Source: CAZTNW01 sp964614945 (GTDB taxonomy: Bacteria; Caldisericota; JANLFM01). From it: 64,000 nucleotides of DNA. The stretch is taken from positions 1-64,000 of the forward strand of contig CAZTNW010000002.1 of NCBI GenBank assembly GCA_964614945.1, given 5' to 3'. Under the pieces are notes generated by a model. That model was given only the letters and a program-made list of their open reading frames with translations, had not been told where the DNA came from and ran no database searches. Positions 49,508 to 58,475 of the stretch are shown piece by piece; position 1 is the first letter of the stretch; each line of letters begins with the position of its first letter. The position numbers were made by a program, and so were the translations under genes.

Positions 49508-50512
49508 ATGACTGAGAATTTGATCCTGAACATCCAAGACCTGCATGTATGGTACAAGGTATTCGGCGGTTATCTGAAGGTCCTCGACGGGGTGAATTTC
49601 ACTGTCGGAAAGGGAGAGAAGGTCGGCCTGGTGGGCGAGACCGGTTGCGGGAAAACCACCACGATGAAGGCCATTCTCCGAATTTTACCCGAGAAGGACT
49701 CGCACATTCCTCAGGGAGAAATCCTCTTTAAGGGCAAGGATACACTGAAGATGAGAGGACACGAGCTGCAACGCGTTCGCTCGCAGGGTATCGCCATGAT
49801 CTTCCAGGATCCGACGGCGGCTTTGAACCCTGTCTTCACCATCGGCACGCAGATGCAGGACGTGATCAAGTACTCGCTGGCCTCCCATAAAGGGGAGGAG
49901 GGCTCCGCAGATAAAAAAGAGAAGGAGTTGGTGCGTGATATCGCCATGCGGGCGCTTAAAGAGGTCTCCCTCCCAGATCAGGCCAGGATGCTGCATAATT
50001 ATCCGATCCAGCTCTCGGGGGGGATGAGGCAGAGGGTTTGTATTTCCATGGCCATCACCACCCAGCGCGATCTTCTGATTGCAGATGAGCCCGGCACTTC
50101 GCTGGATGTAACGATCCAGGACCAGATATTGCGTCTCCTGCGAGAACTAGTGGAGCAGAAAGGGACTTCCATCATCCTCATCACCCATTCCCTGGGAGTC
50201 GCCCGCGAGATGACGGACCGTATCTACGTCATGTATGCGGGCAATATGGTAGAAGTGGCAAAGGCCAAGGAACTTTTCGCCCACCCCAGACACCCTTACA
50301 CTCTCGGCCTCCTGGCTTCCATCCCCAAGATTTCCGGCGGAGGTATCGCTGCAGGAATAACCGGGCGCATCCCCAACTATCTGAATCCTCCCCCTGGTTG
50401 TCGTTTCCACCCGCGCTGCCTGAAGGCTATGCCGATTTGCTCCCAGGAGAAACCGACCTTCTACGAAGTAGGAGATGGCCATCAGGTGGCCTGTTTCCTC
50501 TACAAGAGGTGA
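49508..50512 (+). CDS. ABC importer ATPase, DppD type
   Basis: A 334-residue nucleotide-binding subunit. Walker A is 'GETGCGKTTT', the signature is 'LSGGMRQRV', Walker B is 'LLIADEPGTSLDV' (GTS in place of the usual PTT/PTS) and the switch histidine is in 'LITHSLGV'. The C-terminal oligopeptide-transporter extension with cysteines ('PGCRFHPRCLKAMPICSQEK') is present. The ATG is five bases after the DppC stop. It powers uptake with the second ATPase at 50518. Confidence 0.94.
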   Translation: MTENLILNIQDLHVWYKVFGGYLKVLDGVNFTVGKGEKVGLVGETGCGKTTTMKAILRILPEKDSHIPQGEILFKGKDTLKMRGHELQRVRSQGIAMIFQDPTAALNPVFTIGTQMQDVIKYSLASHKGEEGSADKKEKELVRDIAMRALKEVSLPDQARMLHNYPIQLSGGMRQRVCISMAITTQRDLLIADEPGTSLDVTIQDQILRLLRELVEQKGTSIILITHSLGVAREMTDRIYVMYAGNMVEVAKAKELFAHPRHPYTLGLLASIPKISGGGIAAGITGRIPNYLNPPPGCRFHPRCLKAMPICSQEKPTFYEVGDGHQVACFLYKR

Positions 50513-50517
50513 ATAAA

Positions 50518-51543
50518 GTGACACAAGAGATTCTGAAAATCAAGCAACTTAAGAAATATTTCCGCATCGGAAAGAACAAACAAGGACCTATTTACGTTCG
50601 CGCCGTGGATGGAGTCAATTTCACCGTGAACGAAGGGGAGACCTTCGGACTGGTAGGCGAATCAGGCTCGGGCAAGAGCACCCTGGCTTACACCGTGATC
50701 GGCATGTACAAGCCGACAGCCGGCCAGATACTGTTCAAAGACAATAACATCGGCATAGAAGCCAGCAAGCGGTCCTTGGCTCTCAAAAAGGATATGCAGA
50801 TCGTCTTCCAGGACCCTGGCTCCTCGCTCAATCCGCGGCGCAATATCCGCCAGATTCTCTCCGTACCTCTGAAATTGCACCGACAGATCCAGCGTGGCCG
50901 GATGGACGAGGTGATCATCGAGCTGTTGCAAAAGGTGGAGCTGCCGCCTGATTACATGTATAAATCCCCTCCTTTGATCGGCGGGGGGGAGAAACAAATG
51001 GTAGCCATCGCCAGAGCTCTGGCTCCCGATCCCTCCCTGATCGTCTTGGACGAGCCGACCTCTGCTCTAGATGTCTCCGTCCAGGCGAAGATCATCACCA
51101 AGCTGATCGACCTGCAGAAGGAGATGAATCTCACTTACCTTTTCATCACTCACGACCTCAGCTTGATGAGGAATGTGGCTTCGAGAGTGGCCATTATGTA
51201 CCTGGGGAGGATTTGCGAGCTGGCCAGCGCTGTGGAGTTTTTCCAGAAACCTCTTCACCCCTACACAAGGATGCTTCTCTCGTCAGTGCCTGTTGTGTCG
51301 GAAGAGGAAGAATCATTGAGACCCAAAAAGATCATCTCCACCGGAGAGATTCCCAGCCCGGTCAACATCCCCCCGGGTTGCAGTTTCCACCTCCGCTGTC
51401 CGGAGAAGGTTGCGACCTGCTCAAAAGACGACCCCGAGATGCACGAGGTGAGCCCCGGGCATTTCGTACGCTGCCATCAGTTCCCCGCGAACCTTGAGGA
51501 GAGCACTTACAGCGATTCCGATCTTCTGAAAAAATCCCGGTAA
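50518..51543 (+). CDS. ABC importer ATPase, DppF type
   Basis: A 341-residue second ATPase starting at GTG 50518 behind AAGAGGTGA; the longer frame runs back into dppD. Walker A is 'GESGSGKST', Walker B is 'LIVLDEPTSALDV' and the switch is 'FITHDLSL'. The signature position reads 'LIGGGEKQMV' instead of LSGGQ/LSGGE, an unusual substitution of the first conserved serine. The C-terminal cysteine-containing extension ('GCSFHLRCPEKVATCSKDDP') matches oligopeptide transporters. If the serine loss weakens hydrolysis at one site, the pair would be asymmetric. Confidence 0.92.
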   Translation: MTQEILKIKQLKKYFRIGKNKQGPIYVRAVDGVNFTVNEGETFGLVGESGSGKSTLAYTVIGMYKPTAGQILFKDNNIGIEASKRSLALKKDMQIVFQDPGSSLNPRRNIRQILSVPLKLHRQIQRGRMDEVIIELLQKVELPPDYMYKSPPLIGGGEKQMVAIARALAPDPSLIVLDEPTSALDVSVQAKIITKLIDLQKEMNLTYLFITHDLSLMRNVASRVAIMYLGRICELASAVEFFQKPLHPYTRMLLSSVPVVSEEEESLRPKKIISTGEIPSPVNIPPGCSFHLRCPEKVATCSKDDPEMHEVSPGHFVRCHQFPANLEESTYSDSDLLKKSR

Positions 51544-51555
51544 AGGAGGAATAAA

Positions 51556-52329
51556 ATGGGCAAGATATTGTGGGTCAACCCTTTCGGCAATCCGAACTTC
51601 GACCTCCCGATCAAGGATTATTTGGCTAAAGCAAAGTCTCAGGCAAGCGAAATCAGGGTTATCTCTTTCCCTCGGGGGCCCAACCATCTGGAGTTCCATT
51701 ATTATGAGTCCCTTCTCCTCTCAGATATCCTTCATGCCATAAAAAACGGGGAGAAGGAGGGCTTCGATGCGGCCATCATCGGCTGCTTCTATGACCCCGG
51801 CCTGAGGGAAGCGCGAGAGATCACGGAGCGGATGGTAGTGACCGCACCGGCCGAGTCCTCTATGCACATTGCCAGCACCCTGGGGAACAGCTTCTCCATC
51901 ATCGTAGGCAGGAATAAGTGGATTCCTGCCATGCATGAAAACGTGGTTAAGTATGGCTTCAAGGATCGGCTGGCCTCTTTTAAATCGGTGGGCTTGGGGG
52001 TTCTGGAGTTTATGAAGGATGTGGCCGAGACGAACCGACGCCTGATCGAAGCCGCCAGGGAGGCCGTGGAGAAGGATCGGGCGGAGGTGATAATTTTAGG
52101 CTGTACAATTCAGTTTGGATTTTACCGGGAGCTGGAGCAGATGCTTGGCGTCCCGGTAATCGATGCCGTCCTCGCTCCTTTAAAGTACGTTGAATTCCTC
52201 GTGGAGATCCGCGACCGTTTCGGCTGGGGCCACAGCAAGAAGTATGGTTACGAATCTCCTCCTCTCCAGGAGATTGAGGAATGGAAAATTGCCGAGCAGT
52301 ATAACCTGGAAAATCTCTGGAAAAAATAA
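51556..52329 (+). CDS. Asp/Glu/hydantoin racemase family protein, copy B
   Basis: A 257-residue enzyme with the two cysteines expected for a cofactor-independent racemase: C77 in 'AAIIGCFYDPGLREARE' (hydantoin-racemase-like) and C183 in 'VIILGCTIQFGFY'. The first 65 residues differ from its neighbour at 52345, but from 51751 onward both genes are identical base for base. It has AAAGGAGGAATAAA before its ATG, 12 bases after the DppF stop. The function is likely epimerisation of an imported compound or its ring-opened product. The substrate is unknown. Confidence 0.82.
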   Translation: MGKILWVNPFGNPNFDLPIKDYLAKAKSQASEIRVISFPRGPNHLEFHYYESLLLSDILHAIKNGEKEGFDAAIIGCFYDPGLREAREITERMVVTAPAESSMHIASTLGNSFSIIVGRNKWIPAMHENVVKYGFKDRLASFKSVGLGVLEFMKDVAETNRRLIEAAREAVEKDRAEVIILGCTIQFGFYRELEQMLGVPVIDAVLAPLKYVEFLVEIRDRFGWGHSKKYGYESPPLQEIEEWKIAEQYNLENLWKK

Positions 52330-52334
52330 AGGAG
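51751..52334 (+). repeat. 584-base direct repeat, first copy
   Basis: Identical in every base to 52543-53126 (offset 792). It covers the C-terminal 192 codons of the racemase gene, its stop and the start of the next ribosome-binding site. Confidence 0.97.
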
Positions 52335-52344
52335 GGTGAAGAAA

Positions 52345-53121
52345 ATGGCAAGGCGGATTGCATACATCACCCCGGCAGGTGCAGATTTTTTCGACGCTCT
52401 CTTCCAGGAATACTTAGATCCGGCGAAGGACCCCCGAACCGATTTGCAGACACTCTCCTTAAAAAGAGGGCCCCACCATCTGGAGTTCCATTATTATGAG
52501 TCCCTTGTGCTTCAAGACACCCTTCATCTGATCAGGCAGAAGGAGAAGGAGGGCTTCGATGCGGCCATCATCGGCTGCTTCTATGACCCCGGCCTGAGGG
52601 AAGCGCGAGAGATCACGGAGCGGATGGTAGTGACCGCACCGGCCGAGTCCTCTATGCACATTGCCAGCACCCTGGGGAACAGCTTCTCCATCATCGTAGG
52701 CAGGAATAAGTGGATTCCTGCCATGCATGAAAACGTGGTTAAGTATGGCTTCAAGGATCGGCTGGCCTCTTTTAAATCGGTGGGCTTGGGGGTTCTGGAG
52801 TTTATGAAGGATGTGGCCGAGACGAACCGACGCCTGATCGAAGCCGCCAGGGAGGCCGTGGAGAAGGATCGGGCGGAGGTGATAATTTTAGGCTGTACAA
52901 TTCAGTTTGGATTTTACCGGGAGCTGGAGCAGATGCTTGGCGTCCCGGTAATCGATGCCGTCCTCGCTCCTTTAAAGTACGTTGAATTCCTCGTGGAGAT
53001 CCGCGACCGTTTCGGCTGGGGCCACAGCAAGAAGTATGGTTACGAATCTCCTCCTCTCCAGGAGATTGAGGAATGGAAAATTGCCGAGCAGTATAACCTG
53101 GAAAATCTCTGGAAAAAATAA
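52345..53121 (+). CDS. Asp/Glu/hydantoin racemase family protein, copy C
   Basis: A 258-residue tandem duplicate of the gene at 51556. The start is ATG 52345 (GGAGGG eight bases before); a GTG nine bases upstream is the alternative. Cysteines are C78 and C184. About 65 N-terminal residues ('MARRIAYITPAGADFFDAL' onward) diverge from copy B except for the shared 'HLEFHYYESL', whereas the rest is identical. A shared catalytic body with different N-terminal parts suggests different substrate gating or partner binding, or incomplete gene conversion. Confidence 0.82.
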   Translation: MARRIAYITPAGADFFDALFQEYLDPAKDPRTDLQTLSLKRGPHHLEFHYYESLVLQDTLHLIRQKEKEGFDAAIIGCFYDPGLREAREITERMVVTAPAESSMHIASTLGNSFSIIVGRNKWIPAMHENVVKYGFKDRLASFKSVGLGVLEFMKDVAETNRRLIEAAREAVEKDRAEVIILGCTIQFGFYRELEQMLGVPVIDAVLAPLKYVEFLVEIRDRFGWGHSKKYGYESPPLQEIEEWKIAEQYNLENLWKK

Positions 53122-53126
53122 AGGAG
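52543..53126 (+). repeat. 584-base direct repeat, second copy
   Basis: Exact match to 51751-52334, including third codon positions. The identity ends in the intergenic AAAGGAG of each copy. Confidence 0.97.
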
Positions 53127-53131
53127 AATTA

Positions 53132-54751
53132 ATGAAGAACAATAGGCCAAATCAGATACGCGTAGGCTTTGACGTAGGTGGAACCTTCACGGATGGTGTG
53201 CTGGTCGCCGGCACAGAGGTTCTTGCCAAGACCAAGAGCCTCACCACGGGAGATGTAACATCCGGCATCGTCGCGGCCTTAGACCAGCTCTTAGAGGTAT
53301 CAAAAGTGGACAAGGGGTCAATTGAGATGGTCTCCCTGGGAACCACTCATACCACTAATGCCATTATCGAGCGCCGCAATCTGAACAAGGTAGGCGTCTT
53401 CCGGCTCGGGGCGCCAGCCACTACGGCGATCCCTCCTCTCACCGGCTGGCCTCAGGAGCTGGTCGATGCCATCGGTGGGTATCATAACGTCTTTATCATC
53501 CGCGGCGGGTCGGAGTATGACGGGAGAGACATCGTTGCCTTGGATGAGCGGTCGATAGTCGAAGCCTGTCACAAAATAAGGGGGAAAGTGGATGCAGTTG
53601 CCATCACTGGCGTCTTCTCCCCTATCATAAACGATCACGAGGATCGGGCGGCAAAAATCGTCAAAGAAGAACTGGGCCCGAATGTCCATATTACCCTTTC
53701 CAATCGCATCGCCTCAATTTCCATCCTGGAAAGGGAGAACTCCACGATCCTGAACGCATCGGTCATCAATGTCATGCGCCAGGCGGTGAGCTCCCTGAAA
53801 AAAGCAGTCACCGACAGGGGGATCAAAGCTCGTCTCTTCATCGTGCAGAACGACGGCAGCGTGATGTCCGCTGATTACGCAGTCGACTACCCTATCTTCA
53901 CCATGGCCTCAGGCCCTGCTGCCAGCGTGCGCGGCGCTGTATATCTCTCCGGGATCGAGAACGGGGTAGTGGTGGATATCGGGGGTACTTCCACCGATGT
54001 GGGTTACATCGTTAAGGGCTTCCCGCGAGAATCCTCGATCACGGTGAATATCGGAGGAGTAAAAACCAATATCCGCTGTCCGGACCTCCTTTCTATCGCC
54101 TTAGGCGGAGGAACAATAGTAAAGCAAAAAGAGGGCAAGGTTACCGCCCTGGGGCCAGAGAGTGTTGGATACAACCTTGTGCGCCTAAGCAGAGCTTTTG
54201 GCGGACCTCTGCTGACGGTCCATGACATCGCTGTCGCCACCGGGAGGCTCAAGGAAAAGTTGGAGGTTTTCGACACCAACTACATGGTGGACAGCAAAAA
54301 GATTCAGGAGCTGAAGCCCGAGACCGTGCAATCAGCCGATGCCCTGATTAAAGAGACTCTGGAGGCAGCAATCGATAAGATGAAGACTGCGGCGGATGCC
54401 GTTCCAGCTATTTTCGTCGGGGGCGGAGCTATGGTTGTTCCCAACAAAGATCTGCACGGGATCAGCAAAGTCTTCCTACCCAAACATTTCGAGGTGGGCG
54501 GGGCGATCGGTACTACCATCGCGGAGATCGGCGCTTACGCTGAAGGGGTTTTCGACCTAGAAAAGGAGGATCGGGACGAATCTATTGCTCGTACAATCGA
54601 GCAGGCCAAGGACAACGCCAGTCTCTCCGGAGCAATCCGTTCGACCATAGAGGTCATCGACATCGAGGAAATCCCCTTCACCTACATGCCGGGCAAACGA
54701 GAGAAGGTCCGCGCCAGGGTCAAGGGAAAGATCTTTGAGGGAGCGAAATAA
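53132..54751 (+). CDS. Hydantoinase/oxoprolinase family protein (HyuA-like)
   Basis: A 539-residue ASKHA-fold protein related to the ATP-binding subunit of N-methylhydantoinase, 5-oxoprolinase and acetone carboxylase. The nucleotide motifs are 'VGFDVGGTFTDG' (11-22) and 'VVDIGGTSTDVGYI' near residue 280, with 'GGGAMVVPN' near the C-terminus. It is shorter than classical HyuA (about 690), lacking the C-terminal domain. The usual HyuB partner is absent from the window, and DUF917 genes lie in its place. The start ATG 53132 follows AAAGGAGAATTA. Likely ATP-dependent opening of a lactam or imide ring; the substrate is inferred only by family. Confidence 0.85.
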   Translation: MKNNRPNQIRVGFDVGGTFTDGVLVAGTEVLAKTKSLTTGDVTSGIVAALDQLLEVSKVDKGSIEMVSLGTTHTTNAIIERRNLNKVGVFRLGAPATTAIPPLTGWPQELVDAIGGYHNVFIIRGGSEYDGRDIVALDERSIVEACHKIRGKVDAVAITGVFSPIINDHEDRAAKIVKEELGPNVHITLSNRIASISILERENSTILNASVINVMRQAVSSLKKAVTDRGIKARLFIVQNDGSVMSADYAVDYPIFTMASGPAASVRGAVYLSGIENGVVVDIGGTSTDVGYIVKGFPRESSITVNIGGVKTNIRCPDLLSIALGGGTIVKQKEGKVTALGPESVGYNLVRLSRAFGGPLLTVHDIAVATGRLKEKLEVFDTNYMVDSKKIQELKPETVQSADALIKETLEAAIDKMKTAADAVPAIFVGGGAMVVPNKDLHGISKVFLPKHFEVGGAIGTTIAEIGAYAEGVFDLEKEDRDESIARTIEQAKDNASLSGAIRSTIEVIDIEEIPFTYMPGKREKVRARVKGKIFEGAK

Positions 54752-55923
54752 TGTCAGTCTGGGACGTCATCAATGAATGGAAATTAGAGAAAACGGACTT
54801 TCAGGTCATCGATCATCAGGCCATCAAAGAGATCACGCTCGGCGCCTCCATTCTAGCCACAGGGGGAGGAGGAGATCCGGAGATTGGCCTCCTCTGGACT
54901 TACAAGGTCCTGGATGAGCGAAAACCAATCGTGATGGTGGATCCAATGAAAATCCCGGATGACGTGCTCGTATCGAGCATGGCTTGCCTGGGAGCAGCTT
55001 TAGTGCTCACGGAGAAACCTCCCAACGAGAATGTCCTGAATAAAGCAATCGCCAAGTTGGAGACATATTTGGGCGGTAAACTCCAAGCCACGATCCCCAT
55101 CGAGTGCGGAGGGGTAAATTCACCCGTCGCCTACGCCGCTGCCGGCGAGCTGGGGATCCCCGTGATCGACGTGGACGGAATGAACCGAGCCTTTCCCGAA
55201 CTGCAGATGACTTCCTGGGTCACACATGGAGTCCATGCCTCTCCCACAGTCTCCGCCGACGACCGTGGGAATATCACCGTGATCGATACTGGAGACGATG
55301 ACCTTCTATCCGAGACCATCTGCCGCAGGGTAGCCATGGCCTACGGAGGTATTTCCTGGATTGCCACCTATCCCATGCGGGGCAAAGAGGTGAAGGAGAC
55401 CTCCATCCTTTACTCACAGAGTATCGCCTGGGCTGTGGGCAAGGCCGTCTGGGAAGCTCGTACGAAGCATCTGGATCCCGTGGAACAGGTAATGAAAAGC
55501 TTGAAGGAGAAAAGGAAGGTCGAGGGATTCAGCGTCTTCAAGGGCAAAATTGTGGACATTCACCGCGAGTTTGGCGGAGAGACCACAAAAGGATTCACCC
55601 TGGGCAAGGTAATCATGGAAGGGATCGATGAGCACAGAGGGAGTACCGCCACCCTTGATTTCCAGAACGAGTGGCTCAACTTGCTCGTGGATGGCCGTGT
55701 TCGCTGCATGCCCCCCGACCTGATCGCCATCCTGGACTCGGAAACGGGGGAACCGATCCGCACGGACATCATGAAGTACGGCTATCGAGGCACCGTCATT
55801 CTCATACCCGCTCACGAAAGGATGAGAACGGAGAAGGGTATTCAGATCTTCGGGCCACGTCATTTCGGCTATGACTTAGATTATCAGCCTGTTGAAAAGC
55901 TCTGCGCGGATCTGAAAAGATGA
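54751..55923 (+). CDS. DUF917 protein, copy 1
   Basis: A 390-residue protein of the family formerly called DUF917, which often accompanies or is fused to HyuA; I recall members described as S-methyl-thiohydantoin desulfurase. Conserved segments: 'LGASILATGGGGDPEIGLL' at about 31-49, 'ECGGVNSPVAYAAAGELGIP', 'VIDVDGMNRAFPELQMTSW' and the late 'DFQNEWLNLLVDG' and 'MPPDLIAILDSETGEPI'. It starts on the last base of the HyuA stop region, so it is translationally coupled. A paralogue is at 57330. Function here: probable partner enzyme in ring-compound breakdown. Confidence 0.83.
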   Translation: MSVWDVINEWKLEKTDFQVIDHQAIKEITLGASILATGGGGDPEIGLLWTYKVLDERKPIVMVDPMKIPDDVLVSSMACLGAALVLTEKPPNENVLNKAIAKLETYLGGKLQATIPIECGGVNSPVAYAAAGELGIPVIDVDGMNRAFPELQMTSWVTHGVHASPTVSADDRGNITVIDTGDDDLLSETICRRVAMAYGGISWIATYPMRGKEVKETSILYSQSIAWAVGKAVWEARTKHLDPVEQVMKSLKEKRKVEGFSVFKGKIVDIHREFGGETTKGFTLGKVIMEGIDEHRGSTATLDFQNEWLNLLVDGRVRCMPPDLIAILDSETGEPIRTDIMKYGYRGTVILIPAHERMRTEKGIQIFGPRHFGYDLDYQPVEKLCADLKR

Positions 55924-55934
55924 GGAGGGATATG

Positions 55935-56210
55935 ATGGAAGAGATAATCGATAAGTTGATACAGGAGAGGGATTGCGGCAAAGTAATCTCCATCGTCCTC
56001 GAGAATCCTTATATCGAGAAGGGGGCTTTAGCGGAGCAAGCCTCCATGAAGATAGAAGCCCTGGAAGGCGTTCTCGAAAAACTCATAGAGGCGATGATCC
56101 TGCTGGAGCTGGCCAGCCAGGCTGATTCAAGCATGGAATCGCGCGTGCCCAAGAAGATCTACCTCGTGAATCCGGAGATCGAAGAAAAAGCAAGGCAATC
56201 GCTTTCATGA
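55935..56210 (+). CDS. Small helical protein, possibly winged-helix
   Basis: A 91-residue protein not recognised as a family. It is helix-rich and acidic: 'IIDKLIQERDCGKVISIVLE', 'KGALAEQASMKIEALEGVLE', then a short 'MESRVPKKIYLVNPEIEEKA' that could be a wing. The pattern of a de-repressed-resistance-like small winged helix is possible but unproven. GGAGGG five bases before ATG 55935 favours this start; an ATG at 55920 overlapping the DUF917 stop is the alternative. It overlaps the M24 gene by four bases, so it is part of the same operon and could be its regulator. Confidence 0.55.
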   Translation: MEEIIDKLIQERDCGKVISIVLENPYIEKGALAEQASMKIEALEGVLEKLIEAMILLELASQADSSMESRVPKKIYLVNPEIEEKARQSLS

Positions 56211-57316
56211 CGGAAGAAAAGTCTTTTCCGGATCTCTCCGGCAGGCTGAACCTCTTCTATAGTGAGATGGAAAAGCATAACTGCGATGCCGCGTTAATTA
56301 CGGGCAGGGGGAATTTGCGCTATTTTACTGATTTTCGTCTGAACAGGGTGACCTCTGCGCTTTTAGCCGTACCTCGAACAGGCCAGTGCGCTTTTTTTGT
56401 CGCCCGACTTGACCTGGAGCGGGCCAGGAAGGAGTGCCCGTCCCTGCGCATCGTCCCTTTTCCCGAGGACACGCTCTCCTATCTCGACGGACTGAGAGGG
56501 GTTTTCGACCCCGCTCGAATCAAAACGCTGGCGGTGGACTCTTCCCTGCTCAATAACCAGGCCCAATTCCTGAAGGAGCTTTTACCCCACACCGGGCTGG
56601 TATCGATCGATACTGCCCTGCTCCACCTGAGGGCTGTCAAGGAGAAGGTGGAGGTAGAGAGGCTGAGGAAGGCCGCAGAAATTGCCGACAAAGCCATGCA
56701 GTATGTTCTGGAGCAGGCTGCCGAGGGCAAAAGGGAGCTCGAGCTTGTCGGTCTGGCCAAAATGATCATCGCCCGACAGGGTGGCGAGGACGAATCCTTC
56801 GAGTCCTTCATGATGTCGGGTGAGCGTTCCTGGCTCCCTCAGAGAGTGGCTACGGAAAAGGAGCTGCGCAAAGGAGAACTCATCATCTTTGACATGGGAG
56901 CCATTTTTCGGGGCTATTGCTCCGATATCACGCGCACATTTGCCCTGGGAGATCTCTCCCCGGAGCAGAAGAAAATTTTCCAGGTTGCTCTGAGGGCGCA
57001 TGATCGAGCTATTAAGGCCATCCGTCCCGGTGTGGAAGCTCAATACATCGATCGGGTAGCCAGGTCCTGCATCGAGGAAAGCGGGTATGGTTCCTATTTT
57101 CCTCACCTGACAGGGCATGGTCTCGGGGTTGAGATCCACGAGCAACCGATACTGGACAGAGGTAGTTCCACCAGGCTTGAGGAGGACATGGTGCTGACGG
57201 TCGAGCCGGGTATCTATCTTCCCGGGGCAGGAGCAGCCCGGATAGAGGACATGCTGCTCGTTACTGAAGGGGGAGCAGAATTCCTCACTCACACCCCCCG
57301 TGATCTGATAAAGTAA
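56207..57316 (+). CDS. M24-family metallopeptidase (Xaa-Pro peptidase/creatinase fold)
   Basis: A 369-residue pita-bread-fold enzyme with all five metal ligands: D229 ('IIFDMG'), D240 ('CSDITRTF'), H304 ('LTGHGLGVEIHE'), E333 ('VEPGIYLPG') and E347 ('RIEDMLLVTE'). The N-terminal creatinase-type domain ('ALITGRGNLRYFTDF') is present. It may cleave X-Pro peptides or, like creatinase, a C-N bond of a small guanidino or amide compound. Proximity to a proline-racemase-like gene and an M20 peptidase is compatible with breakdown of proline-containing or cyclic peptides. The ATG overlaps the preceding gene. Confidence 0.88.
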   Translation: MTEEKSFPDLSGRLNLFYSEMEKHNCDAALITGRGNLRYFTDFRLNRVTSALLAVPRTGQCAFFVARLDLERARKECPSLRIVPFPEDTLSYLDGLRGVFDPARIKTLAVDSSLLNNQAQFLKELLPHTGLVSIDTALLHLRAVKEKVEVERLRKAAEIADKAMQYVLEQAAEGKRELELVGLAKMIIARQGGEDESFESFMMSGERSWLPQRVATEKELRKGELIIFDMGAIFRGYCSDITRTFALGDLSPEQKKIFQVALRAHDRAIKAIRPGVEAQYIDRVARSCIEESGYGSYFPHLTGHGLGVEIHEQPILDRGSSTRLEEDMVLTVEPGIYLPGAGAARIEDMLLVTEGGAEFLTHTPRDLIK

Positions 57317-57329
57317 ATAGGAGAAGCGG

Positions 57330-58475
57330 ATGAGCGTCTATCAAATCTTGCAAAAATGGGGGGTCAAGGATTTCGAACGCCTTGACATCCAAGCGATTTC
57401 CGAAATTACGTTAGGAGCTTCTATTCTGGCTACAGGAGGAGGAGGAGATCCTGAAATCGGCTTCCTCTGGGCCTGGAATGTCTTGAATGAGGGCAAAGAG
57501 ATTGTCATGATCAGGGCCGTTGATATGCCTGACGATAGCTTAGCCACCATCGCCGGATGTTTGGGAGCGGCTCTGGTTCTCACGGAAAAGCCCCCCAACG
57601 GCCGAGAATTGCTCTGGTGCTACGAGAAATTAGCCTCTTACATGGGTCGTCCCGTGGAGGCCGTCATCCCTCCTGAGGCGGGAGGGGTGAATACCCCAGT
57701 GCCCATGGCCGTAGCCGGAGCTGTGGGAATCCCTGTAATTGATGCCGACGGAATGGGACGGGCCTTCCCGGAATTGCAGATGACCTCTTTCTACATCAAC
57801 GGGGTTTCTCCCTCCCCTACCGCTGCCGCCAACGAGAAGGGACATGTCACGATTGTGGATGCGGAAGAGGCTTTAATGGCGGAGGCCCTCGTGCGCAATG
57901 CCGCCATGGCTTACGGAGGAATCACCTGGATTGCTGGTTACCCGATGACCGGCAAACAATTGAAGCAAGCCGCTATACCTGGTTCAATCTCTGTGGCCTG
58001 GAAATTAGGTCGGGCTGTCCTGGAGGCCAGGCGGAAACACGCCAACCCCATCCAAAAGGTGGTGGAGATTACGGGTGGTCAGGCCGCCTTCGAGGGGAAA
58101 ATTGTGGACATCAATCGTCAGTTTGGCGCTGAAAAAACCAGGGGTTTCTCCCTCGGACGCATTAAAATGGAGGGGGTCGACTCATATAGCGGGCAGAAGG
58201 CGGAGATAGATTTTCAGAATGAGTGGCTGAACTTCATCCTCAACGGAGAGGTCCTCTGCCTCCCTCCTGATCTTATCTGCATCCTGGACCCGGTTACCGG
58301 GGAACCAATCCGCACGGATATCGTCAAGTATGGATATCGGGGAACAGTGGTTCTTATCCCGGCTCATCCCCGCATGCGGACCCCCAAGGGAATTCAGACC
58401 TTCGGGCCTCGTTACTTCGGATATGATTACGACTACATCCCGGTAGAGAAGCTCTGGCTGAAAAGAAATGGCTGA
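57330..58475 (+). CDS. DUF917 protein, copy 2
   Basis: A 381-residue paralogue of the protein at 54751, sharing 'LGASILATGGGGDPEIGFL', 'EAGGVNTPVPMAVAGAVGIP', 'VIDADGMGRAFPELQMTSF' and 'PPDLICILDPVTGEPIRTD'. Both copies retain every block that is conserved between them, with full-length frames, so neither looks degraded. Two versions in one locus suggest either two subunits or two related substrates. It has GGAGAAGCGG before the ATG. The end overlaps the racemase gene by eight bases. Confidence 0.83.
   Translation: MSVYQILQKWGVKDFERLDIQAISEITLGASILATGGGGDPEIGFLWAWNVLNEGKEIVMIRAVDMPDDSLATIAGCLGAALVLTEKPPNGRELLWCYEKLASYMGRPVEAVIPPEAGGVNTPVPMAVAGAVGIPVIDADGMGRAFPELQMTSFYINGVSPSPTAAANEKGHVTIVDAEEALMAEALVRNAAMAYGGITWIAGYPMTGKQLKQAAIPGSISVAWKLGRAVLEARRKHANPIQKVVEITGGQAAFEGKIVDINRQFGAEKTRGFSLGRIKMEGVDSYSGQKAEIDFQNEWLNFILNGEVLCLPPDLICILDPVTGEPIRTDIVKYGYRGTVVLIPAHPRMRTPKGIQTFGPRYFGYDYDYIPVEKLWLKRNG

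Noticed and set aside
56582..57292. 236-codon minus-strand frame antisense to the M24 peptidase
   Set aside because: Shadow of a gene with all five catalytic ligands; no start context.
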